The translations under genes and the position numbers were made by a program. Shown here in pieces: positions 24,990-34,632 of a stretch of 64,000 bases of DNA (position 1 is the first letter of the stretch; every line of letters starts with the position of its first letter). The notes below the pieces were generated by a model that did no database searches, was not told the DNA's origin, and was given only the letters and a program-made list of their open reading frames with translations. The DNA is taken from positions 92,567,277 through 92,631,276 of the forward strand of contig CATIUR010000005.1 of assembly GCA_949592205.1 (NCBI GenBank), given 5' to 3'. The DNA comes from Helichrysum umbraculigerum. Lineage: Eukaryota; Streptophyta; Magnoliopsida; Asterales; Asteraceae.

Positions 24990-25033
24990 TCATGTAACTT
25001 ACACCGCCGCATTGCGCGGGTATATTATTCTAG
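24990..25033 (+). mobile_element. Helitron 3' terminus
   Basis: A GC-rich hairpin in AT-rich sequence: CCG (25004-25006), one bulged C, CGC (25008-25010), loop ATT, then GCGCGG (25014-25019). Ten bases later comes CTAG (25030-25033) followed by T. A short hairpin 10-12 nt before CTRR and insertion before T are the defining 3' features of Helitrons. No Rep/helicase coding nearby, so it is presumably non-autonomous. Confidence 0.75.
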
Positions 25034-25909
25034 TATTATATAAGCGTATATAGTTATTTAGTTACCCTATTTTAACATACGAGTAATAACTTTACAATTA
25101 ATCCTTTCTCCTTTGAACGGAAGAATTTATTATAATTATAAAATGACGCTCTAGCAAGCTAATATGGGAAAAAGAATTTATGAAAAAACAAGATACAAAT
25201 TATAAACTAAAACGATACAATGGGTTGAATCGCCTTAATGGAATAGTTCTCGACTTTCAGTTTCTCGATCATCATCACAAACCCGGTATCTAGAATTGAT
25301 AATTGAGAACCAATAATCTTGATCATCAATGACTCAATGTAGTAAAAATGGGATTGCAAGTGAACCATTTCATGCAGCTCTTCAATTTCAGGCCCTTACC
25401 TTGGTGTTCTAGTCCAGGCCCAAAAAAAGAAAATGGCATCATTAGGCCCTATTACAATCTTTTTTTTTTTCTTTTTTTTTTTTTTAAATTTGAAGTTGGA
25501 CTTGATTTCTAGCCCACTCAAAAGAGGATTATAGCTTGCTAAAACTGATCCACGATTCCACCCATCCAAATTTCTTCCCGAAGTAGTGTCAATCTGAGAT
25601 TAGTTATGTTTTTAGGTGATCCTTTTTAGTGCAATTACCTTCATTAAAGCCGCATACCTTCACAAAATTTCTTTACTCGATCACATTTATACTAGTAAGC
25701 TCCGTCTTCTATTCGAATCTTCACCACCATCTAACTATTACAGATAGCCTGCTCACTTAGAGAAGTAACTATCTAAAGTTCGATGTTAGTAAAGTTAAAG
25801 ACCACCATAAAATTTTGAGGTAGCTTTCCAAGATGAAACTTTATTTGAAATGTGTTGATGTTGGAACCTACATAACTCTCGCTTCTTCTTTTCTTTGTGT
25901 TTGAACATA
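25034..25909. other. Intergenic stretch left of the copia element
   Basis: Contains two poly-T runs (about 25461-25485). No gene recognised. It continues at 31027 across the copia insertion. Confidence 0.5.
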
Positions 25910-25914
25910 TCGGA

Positions 25915-26144
25915 TATGAGCGGAATAAGACCTATGAGCGGAATAAGATTTGTGCAAGATTGATTATTTCATTTCTTACATAAAACGTATCTGTACATCT
26001 GCTTATATACAAATACTGCGTACATAAAACTATTTAAAATATCTACCCTCAACTTATTAATTTATAACATTACAAGCTTGAAATACAACTTCTGCAATGT
26101 TATCAATATCAGTCTTCCAACTTGTGAATACTATTAAATCATCA
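25915..26144 (-). repeat. 3' LTR of the copia element
   Basis: On the minus strand it starts TGATGATT and ends CTCATA (TG...TA rather than TG...CA). The 3' end carries a tandem duplication of a TATGAGCGGAATAAGA unit (plus-strand reading). The purine run CCTTGAGGGGGGCA (minus strand, 26145-26158) precedes it as polypurine tract. Confidence 0.93.
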
Positions 26145-26152
26145 TGCCCCCC

Positions 26153-28894
26153 TCAAGGTTGAGGATCACTGATCCCTAACTTGTGAGCTAGGGTAGAATG
26201 TTGAACTCTATTAAGGGCTTTTGTCATGATGTCTGCAAGTTGTAAGTGAGAAGGAATATGAGCAGTTTGCAGAAAACCATCCTGAATTTTTTCTCTTGTA
26301 AAATGACAATCTATGGCAACATGTTTGGAACGATCATGGAAACATGGGTTAGCAGCTAATAACTGAGCTGATTTATTGTCACAGAAAAGAGTAATAGGAA
26401 GAACAACAGGTATTCCCAGATCTTTCAAAAGGAAGCTTAGCCATAAAAGTTCACAAGTTGTGGTGGCCATACTCCTATATTCGGCTTCAGTTGAAGTTCT
26501 GGATACATTAGGCTGTTTCTTTGTCTTCCAAGAAATTAAAGAATGCCCAAGGAATATACAATAACCAGTAAGAGATCTCCTAGTCATTAGACAATTGGCC
26601 CAATCTGCATCAGAAAATCCAGTCATCTTTAACTGAGATTGAACTGGATAGAATAACCCTTTTGAAATTGTGCCCTTCAAATATCTAAGGAGATAAATGG
26701 TTGCATGCATATGAGTATCCTTGGGTTCTGAGACAAACTGAATAAGATGCTGAACTGCATAACTTATGTAAGGTCTTGTCATTGTAAGATAAAGCAATCT
26801 ACCTATAAGTCTCCTATAGATACCAGCATCAGGCAAAGGTACACCTTTGGTTAGACTTAAGTGTAAATTGGTAGGCATTGGTTGAGGAGTAGGTTTACTA
26901 GCAGTCAAGCCTGAATCCTTTAACAAATCAAGGATATATTTTCTTTGATTCAAGTGTGTGCCTGCATCAGTTCTGCAAATTTCGATTCCCAGAAAATATT
27001 TGGCTATCCCCAAATCTTTAATGGTAAATTTTTCATCTAAGGCACATTTGGTAGCAATAATATCTGCAGTAGAATTCCCTGTGACCAGAATGTCATCCAC
27101 ATAAACTAAAGCAACGGTGAATAAACCTCCTTGGTTCTTAACAAACAATGAATAATCATGTTTAAATTGGATGAATCCTAAACTTTCTAGAAACTTTGTT
27201 AATTCAGAATTCCATTGCCTGGATGCTTGTTTTAAACCATACAGGGATCTTATGAGTTTGCAAAACTGACCTGGTGCAGCCTTTGTATACCCTTCAGGTG
27301 GCTCCATGTATATTTCTTCATCAAGATAACCATGCAAAAAAGCATTGTTAACATCCAATTAATGAAGAGGCCAATCTTTGGCTGTAGCCAAAGCAATCAA
27401 AACCCTTACAGTTGCCAATTTAGCAACAGGTGAAAAGGTATGTTTGTAGTCCTGGCCTTCTTTTTGATTGTATCCCTTAACCACTAATCTTGCCTTTAGT
27501 CTATCAACAGTTCCATCATGTTTGTATTTCACTTTGTAAACCCATTTGGAAGTAATAGGTTTATGACCTGCAGGCAAACTGGTTAACTGCCATGTATTAT
27601 TCTGTTCCAAGGCATCAATTTCTTTTGACATGGCTTCCACCCATCCTTTATCATTACAAGCTTGACTATAAGAAGATGGTTCTGAAACATCAAAAACATT
27701 GGCTAGAAAAGCCACATGTTCATGAGGAATATTTGTAAAATCCTTATCTAAGGAATACAGTGGTTTGGAAGTATGAACAGAATTAGCAGAAGCCTTAGTA
27801 GACTTAGATTGTACAAAATCTTGTAACTATTTAGGTGCAGTAATATTCCTTGTTGATCTTCTCAAAGGAACAGCAGGTGCAGATCTCTGTGGTACAGGGG
27901 AAACAGGTATAGAGGGTTGATCAACATGAATAGAAGATGAATTATGGATCTCCATGTCATCTTCATCGGATATAGTAGGAAAGACCACATTAGGTGGTAA
28001 TGAAGGAGATTGAATAGTCTTCTCCTTGAATGGAAAAATTGTTTCTATAAAAATGACATCTCTACTCATGAACACTTCTTTTGTTAACAAGTTATACAAC
28101 TTATAACCCTTTTGTCCAGGTGGATAGCCTATAAGGATACATTTTATACCCTTTGGATCAAACTTGTCTTTATGGGGTTTCAAAGAAACAACGTAACATA
28201 AGCAACCAATTGTCTTAAGATTATCATAAGAAGGTGCACACCCATGTAAAATTTCAAAAGGTGATTTCCAAGAAAACGGTTTCATAGGCATCCTATTAAT
28301 CAAGTGAGTAGCTGCTAAAACACAATCACCCCAAAAGTATTTTGGTAAAGCTGCATGTAACCTTATAGCTCTTGTAGTTTTAATAAGATGTCTATGTTTC
28401 CTTTCCACAACTCCATTTTGTTGTGGGGTATATGCCATGGATCTTTGATGCACTATCCCTTTTGAATGCAGAAAAGTAGAAACCTTTTGATTGACCATTT
28501 CTGTACCATTATCAGATCTAACAAATTTGACCTTAGCATTAAAATGTACTTCAACATATTTAATGAAATTAGTCAAAATTTGGAAAACCTGATCTTTTGT
28601 ATGCACTAAGTATGTCCATGTAGCCTTGCTTTTATCATCAACTATAGTGTAAAAATAGTGTGCTCCATTAAGAGCAGGTGTTTTATATGGTCCCCATAAG
28701 TCAACATGCAACAAATCAAAAGTATCTGAAGAAATGGTAAGACTTTTGGGAAAAGGTAATCTATGAAACTTTGCTAAAATACAGCTTTCACAAGTAAAAT
28801 CAGTTTTACTCAAAGATTTACAATCATTCAAATACATCATTTTAGACAAAGAAAAATGTCCAAGCCTAGCATGTATAGTCTGTAAGTCTGACAC
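26153..28894 (-). pseudogene. Copia pol: integrase, reverse transcriptase, RNase H (broken)
   Basis: One frame from 28894 down to 26153, interrupted by a TAG at 27827-27829 and a TAA at 27359-27361. The integrase zinc finger has H8, H13, C35, C38 in the first piece, then the catalytic core with HVDLWGP, SDNGTE and the E of NGVVERKH. RT begins around KEIDALEQNNTW and continues through LDVNNAFLHG to the active-site YVDD (residues 86-89 of the last piece). RNase H follows, with the TEAEYRS and CDNKSA motifs. The stop at 27359 replaces the glutamine expected between LH and LDVNN, consistent with CAA to TAA. It cannot give a full-length product. Confidence 0.95.
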
Positions 28895-29060
28895 ATTATT
28901 CTTAGTTACAGAATTACTAAAAACAGAGGAATCATGGAAATCAAAGACATTGATGGAATTAACATGTTGATTCAGATGAAGAAGAGGAAGAAGAAGGATC
29001 TATAGATGTGCAAGTGTACAAGCATCTAGATCCCTTTCCAACTGCAACCATTTCCTTAGT

Positions 29061-29732
29061 TTAAAGGTCCTGGAATACACAGTAAGTTGGAAAGAATTGA
29101 GCAAAGAAGTTTTGTGTATTAAGAAGTTTTCCAACTGACAAAAGATTGAATTTGAATTCTGGTACATAAAGTACATCTAGAAGTAAAACTGTTGGTGTCA
29201 ATTGGATATGTCCAGCTATATTAACTAGTTTTGAAGATCCATCAAGAAGATGTACAGTTATGGGATTTTTTAGTACAAAAGTGGTTTTGAACAGAGATTT
29301 GTAGGGACTCATATTATCTGATGCACCTGTATCAATTATCCATTCATTTTTCTTGACACTATTACTTTGTGATGATAATGCAAATGTTCTAACATGAAGA
29401 GACATACCTGCATGATGCATAGAATTTGATGCACCACCATTATCTTGCATAGATGTCTTTCCTTGAAACATTTTCATCATTTCTTGACACACTGCTGCAA
29501 CCAGTTTTTGATCTAGACCAGAAGTATTCTGCTCACTTTGCAACTCATTCTCATAACCCATATCAAATGGTGTATCATGCCCACTGTTAACAATAACATT
29601 AGCTGCAAATTTTCCAGTCTTTTTATACTTTTTACCCTTGTACCAGTCAGGATAACCAATCTTTTCAAAGCAATGATCAACAGTGTGACCATCTTGATCA
29701 CAATAAGTAATGCCTACTCCCTTTACTGTCAT
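29061..29732 (-). pseudogene. Copia Gag zinc knuckle and aspartic protease segment (frame-shifted)
   Basis: In a different frame from both the gag upstream and the pol downstream. It begins with a CCHC-like knuckle in which the first cysteine is isoleucine (ITYC...GHT...HC). The protease motif WIIDTGASDNM and the LLDVLYVPEFKFNLLSVGKL segment follow, typical of copia protease. It ends at a stop before the integrase. Confidence 0.9.
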
Positions 29733-30552
29733 GCCTTGTTTCAGTCCTTATCACCTTAACATCTTTTCTCATACCTTTGTTTGAATTCATACTTGCAAAA
29801 AATGCCATGGGATCAGCCACATGGTTTGTTACTTGCTTTTGTTTCTCCACTTGCTGTACTATGTAGTATGCTTTGTTGACATTGGGTAAATGATCCATTG
29901 ACAGTATATGGTTCCTTACAGATTCATACTCATTATTAAGCCTCATTAGAAATTGTACTAGCTTTGATCTGCCCTCTATCTCCAAGAATTTTTCAACTAA
30001 ACCACAAGAACATTCCCGCATTTTTCCACATGAACAAACTGGAATTCCATTTAAATTTTGTAACTCATCCCAACATCTTTTTAACTTGTTGAAATAAGCT
30101 GATATTGTAAGACTTCCTTGATTCACATTATTCAATTCTCTCTGCAACTGGTAGATGAGAGGACCATTACTTTGACCATACCTCTCAGTGATTTCTTTCC
30201 AAAGTTCTGCAGCAGATTGAGCATACAAAAATGCTTCTGACAACTCTGAAGTCATAGAGTTTAATATCCAACATGTGACCATATAGTCACACCTTATCCA
30301 TTTCTGCAAGTTATTCCCTTCAACAGATGGTCTAGCACAAGAACCATTGATAAAACCTAGTTTAAGCTTTGCACCTAAAGCCATTTTAACTGTTCTACTC
30401 CGGCCCAAAAAATTGGTTACATTGAAAGGTGTATTAGTAAGAATCATTCCAGGATGATCTGAATTACTAATATACAGAAGATCATTAATCGAATTATTTG
30501 TAGCACTATTGTTGTTTCCACCATTGTTAGGGTTTGGATCAGGTATTGCCAT
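29698..30552 (-). pseudogene. Copia gag (N-terminal and core part)
   Basis: 284 codons from an ATG just after the primer-binding region. After an asparagine-rich start comes the plant copia Gag beginning (SDHPGM...TNFLGRSRTVKMAL.AK.KLGFI), then the core domain (WIRCDYMVTCWILNSM, LYAQSAAELWKEI..RYG). It lost its C-terminal knuckle by a frame change near 29730. Gag would form the cytoplasmic particle. The start is the first ATG of the frame downstream of the primer-binding site. Confidence 0.88.
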
Positions 30553-30784
30553 TGATTAAAAATTTATTCAAGAAATTCACCAAAACACAGTAATCTTCAA
30601 GCAATTAATCAAGTAAACACAAGATGAACACAAACGATAACCCTAATTTCGCAAATCTAACAATTTCAGAGCAATAAATCGATTTAATCGATCGAGTACG
30701 AATCAAACACAGATTCAATTATCACTACAGTAGTGGTGAATACGAACAAATTAGGGAAAGAATTAACATGATCGGCAATCGCGT

Positions 30785-30796
30785 GCTCTGATACCA
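30785..30796 (-). other. Copia primer-binding site
   Basis: GCTCTGATACCA on the plus strand, that is TGGTATCAGAGC on the minus strand, directly touching the 5' LTR. Complementary to initiator methionine tRNA. Confidence 0.92.
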
Positions 30797-31026
30797 TATG
30801 AGCGGAATAAGATCTATGAGCGGAATAAGATTTGTGCAAGATTGATTATTTCATTTCTTACATAAAACGTATCTGTACATCTGCTTATATACAAATACTG
30901 CGTACATAAAACTATTTACAATATCTACCCTCAACTTATTAATTTATAACATTACAAGCTTGAAATACAACTTCTGCAATGTTATTAATATCAGTCCTTC
31001 AACTTGTGAATACTATTAAATCATCA
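30797..31026 (-). repeat. 5' LTR of the copia element
   Basis: 230 bp, about five substitutions from its partner. Followed on the plus strand by TCGGA, the target duplication. Confidence 0.93.
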
Positions 31027-31263
31027 TCGGAAGGCCGAGTTAATACGTGGAAAATTTGAAGATTGACAAGTAACTTAAAAGCCATTATAGTTACCTTTGA
31101 TTAGATTAATGCCCTAGATAGTTTAGCTTGGAAGAAACTTATCTTGAGATCGGAGGTAGAAGCACATAAGGACCGGAAAATAATGTAGTCAATCGTCAAG
31201 GACCATTTGCTCATTGTCAAAACGTTATCGGCATACCGAAGAGGACCTTATTGTTGTCTTTGC

Positions 31264-31835
31264 TGGGCGTGTACATGGTTCAAGAACCACACCAAACCGG
31301 ACCAAAACTGAACCGAACCACGAACCAATTAATGAAAAATCAAGGACCACGAACCGAACCATGTAATTACGATTCTGGTCCAGTTCGGTTATGACGGTTT
31401 TGGTTTAAAACCACGAACCAAATAAGTAAGGCGTAAAGTATACTCTATAAATTTTTACTATATAATTCTTATAAGGGTTTACAGAATTGGCACATGTGAA
31501 TGCTGGATAATGATGTATGAGTAGTTAATAACATACATTATACGCAATTCCAATATTAGATATACATAATAAATTAAAGATTGAAGTTGTACATTAAAGT
31601 AAGTTGTTGAAACACGACTTTATATAAGAGAAATAATATTACTAAGTATATTTCGGTTCGGTTCCGGTTTTGTACGGTTTTAACGGTTCTGGAACCGAAG
31701 CGGACCGCGAACTATTAACAATTAAATATTAGAACCACGAACTGAACCGTTATATCTCGGGTAGGTTCGGTTCTGGTCCAATTCCGGTTCGATTTACCGG
31801 TTCTGACGGTTCCGAACCATTTATGTACACCCCTA
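31264..31835. mobile_element. Non-autonomous hAT element (572 bp)
   Basis: Perfect 8-bp target duplications GTCTTTGC at 31256-31263 and 31836-31843. Ends TGGGCGTGTACA and TGTACACCCCTA are inverted repeats (10 of 12); TAGGG-type ends and 8-bp duplications are typical of hAT. The inner termini are packed with CGAACCG / CGGTTC strings in opposite orientations, giving a fold-back structure. No coding. Confidence 0.88.
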
Positions 31836-31916
31836 GTCTTTGCCCAAGTTTGTTTTAAAAGTCAACTCTCTTCAAAAACTTTTAATTAACTTTTTCTCTT
31901 TTGAACAAAACTTTTC

Positions 31917-32119
31917 CTCCCTCAGTTACATCCTATAATTATAGTCCATCTTTCCTTTTACGGACGTCCCAAATTAATTGTCCACTTCCAAAAATAGATA
32001 GGGAAGTTTGATCGTGATTACCATATTACCCTTAATTGAAATTATTATTACAAACTTTTAAAGAAGCAGTAACTATTTGGTTGAGGGTAAAATTGTCATT
32101 CTGCAAAAAGTAAGAAAGG
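31917..32119. mobile_element. Stowaway-like MITE, left part (split by E3)
   Basis: Starts CTCCCTCAGTTACATCC. Its right end, ...GGACGGAGGGAG followed by TA, is at 45570-45582 on the far side of E3. The two ends are imperfect inverted repeats of the CTCCCTCCGT type. E3's target duplication AAAGG joins the two parts. The left TA is not preserved, so the exact boundary is uncertain. Confidence 0.55.
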
Positions 32120-33271
32120 TGTAACACCCCCAAATTTAATGATTTGCGGAAGCATACTTGGGTGTTACTAATCAATATACAAAGCACAAGATATACAGTA
32201 AACGACCTCTAAATGAGACGTTATAAAACGATTTCATAGAAATATATGTTTGAAAACTTAATGTTTTCGTATACAAAAATATTTCCCTAGAGTCCACGCG
32301 TATGGCGGGAGATTCTATTACATAATCAACATGTACAAACGATAATGCTGAGAATCTCCGTTAAATGCAGTTTAGTTGAAATCATGCGACTCTGGCTATG
32401 TCCTGGAGAAATCCTACTCCATATGAGTACCTGAGAATACATGCTCAAAGGGTCAACACGAATGTTGGTGAATCTCACAGGTTTGTAAGTAATATCAGTT
32501 TTTGAACACAAGATTTCATCAGTAGTGCCCGCAGGCGTAAATCAAGTATTTGCAAATCCAGCAAATGTGAAGTAAGTAAGTTATACCGTTGCCATGAGGC
32601 TCATAATCGAAGCTTAACCCGTAAGTAATAAGTTGCTCCCGTGACATGCTCGTAACTGAGCAAGCATAAGTAACGAATAATAGTCGCCCGTTTATACAGA
32701 ACGGTTCGTGGTAGCGCTACTACCCCGGGCGGGGAGGGTCATTTCCCTAATGGATCCATTAACTAGTGTTCGCGCTTAAGTCCATAACTAACGATATATG
32801 ATGGAGAGACTTATGTAAGTAGTAAATAACTCATGCAATTCCGTTTGGTATAGTAAAATGAGTAGTTTCGTACTTGTGTTCAAGAAAAGTAAGCAATGTA
32901 TCTCACCCCGTAAGTAAAACAGTAAAAGTGGGGCTGTAAGACTCACCTGAGTCGAGTAGTAAGCAGTAGCAAACAGTGAGTAGTGTGTAGGTTCTCCGAA
33001 CCCGTAACCTTTAAATGCCTAAACATATAAAGTTAAGTAAGTAGATGTCTCGCAAGACCATCTAGGCTAGTTGTCTACACAACTCGTTATGTCCAAGTGT
33101 TTGTTTAGTAATCCGTTTGTAGTTTGAAAACAAGTATGGCCCGTTGGTGACGGTTTGTAATAATGATTCAAAGTGTTATCATTATATGTATCGTTGAATC
33201 AGGTTTCGTTATTTGTAAGTGTTCGACACTTAGTGTGAAAAGTATTTACAACATCTAATGACGGGGGTCCG

Positions 33272-33341
33272 GGGGCAGCGCCCCTGGTAGCGGGGTCCAA
33301 GGGGCGGCAGCCCCTGGCGGGGTCCAAGGGGCAGAGCCCCT
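33272..33341. repeat. Three GC-rich hairpins in the E3 LTR
   Basis: GGGGC-AGC-GCCCC (33272-33284), AGGGGC-GGCA-GCCCCT (33300-33315) and AGGGGC-AGA-GCCCCT (33327-33341), each perfect in the stem with a 3-4 nt loop and GGGGTCC spacers. Repeated in the other LTR at 41340-41409. The same device occurs in S2 and E4. Confidence 0.92.
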
Positions 33342-33500
33342 GGTTGGGGTCGAGCTGCCAAGTCAGCTTGGAAAATTTTTATTCCTACTACTTTCCTTTA
33401 GTGAAAACGTATCCGAAATTTGAATTTGGAGTAAAATTAGGTGGTAAAATCTTGGTTCCGACACTTAGTAAAAATGTAAGTTTTCAAGGTTCTGGTTTGT

Positions 33501-33737
33501 GCGACGTCAGGTGCGACGTCGTACATGATGACCGCGACGTTGGGAATGACGTCGCTAAATATAGTATTCGCAATTTAATGCGACGTTGCGTATTATGTCG
33601 CTATATGCGACGTTAGTTTGGTCTGCGACGTTAAGGCCTGCGTCGCTATATGCGACGTTCGCAAGTCAATGCGACGTTGTGAGGGTATTGCGACGTTTTT
33701 GACTACGTCGCAGAGAGCCCAGCGTCTCTGCGACGTT
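33501..33737. repeat. GCGACGT(CGC) motif array in the E3 LTR
   Basis: About thirteen copies of GCGACGT or its complement ACGTCGC in 237 bp, some joined as near-palindromic GCGACGTCG. The copy in the other LTR is at 41569-41805. It is CpG-dense in an otherwise AT-rich LTR. Confidence 0.9.
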
Positions 33738-34598
33738 ACGGTCTGATCGGAGGTTGGTGGCCGGAAAATTGGTCGGAAAGCTTCCGTTTGGTCCAAATCT
33801 TTTACCCAACCCATTTTTGGACATTTTAAGCATATATAAACTATAAAAACGTAAAAATGAGTAAAAACGGAGAGTTTCGGGTTTTGTCGGAAACTTACGC
33901 GGTGTCGGATTGAAAATCCGAAAAGATGGGATGATAGATCGTGTCGCGGTGGTGCTTTTATTCCAAAGGCGTGGTATGATCCGAGTGTGTTTTAAGGTAG
34001 TATTTGGCGATTTAAGTGAGGTGGTAATTTGGTGCTTTTTGAGAGAAAAGAGGGAGGAAGAAAGAGAAAGAGAAGGAATTTGGGAAATGAAGAGAAAGAG
34101 AGTGAGAGTGGGAGGTTAACCTCCCATTTTCAGTCCGCGTCTCCGCGCTCCGTGTGGTGTTCGTTTCTTCCGTCGTTTAAATGTACAGTATTTATTTTAC
34201 GCACTAATTATTCTTTTAATAATACAAATTTTGTTAAGTTATTTAATTGAATTATTTTTCTAAAACTTTAAATAAATTTGGGTAGTTTGTTTTTAAGTCG
34301 CGAAATTTCAATTGTACGAAGTAGGACAATTTGTGAGTGTTATTAAGATGTTATTCCGGATGTCATATCGTTTTTAAATAAGGGTTCATGTTTATATTAA
34401 AACGTTTCACCAACGTCCGTATTTCCTGAATCGAATTACATTCGGTTTTAAAACTGTGTACGATCAAATCAAATCGCGTAACCGTATATATTGACCAATA
34501 TATAATTTGTTACATTAATTAGCCTAACACATAACTAATTACATGTATTTACAGAGAATTAAGCACTAATTACTAGTCCTAATTTGGCAGTTGTTACA

Positions 34599-34615
34599 TT
34601 CTCCCCATGTTAAAA
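34599..34615 (-). other. E3 polypurine tract
   Basis: On the minus strand AACATGGGGAGAA directly precedes the LTR, after the TTTCGGGACGAAATTC pol-end signature. Confidence 0.85.
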
Positions 34616-34632
34616 GAATTTCGTCCCGAAAT

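Larger units (their letters stand above)
25915..31026 (-). mobile_element. Decayed Ty1/copia retrotransposon (5112 bp)
   Basis: Target duplications TCGGA lie at 25910-25914 and 31027-31031. Two 230-bp LTRs differ at about five positions (roughly 2%). On the minus strand: 5' LTR, primer-binding site, gag, protease, integrase, RT, RNase H, polypurine tract, 3' LTR. Integrase before RT is the copia order. Stops and at least two frame changes break the coding region. Short LTRs and about 5 kb total length fit small-LTR plant lineages such as Ale or Ivana, but I did not resolve the lineage. Confidence 0.95.
32120..34598 (-). repeat. 3' LTR of E3
   Basis: On the minus strand it starts TGTAACAACTGCC and ends GGGGGTGTTACA. 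It holds a purine-rich stretch at 34030-34130 (a pyrimidine-rich leader in element sense), the GCGACGT array and the GC-rich hairpins annotated separately. Confidence 0.95.
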
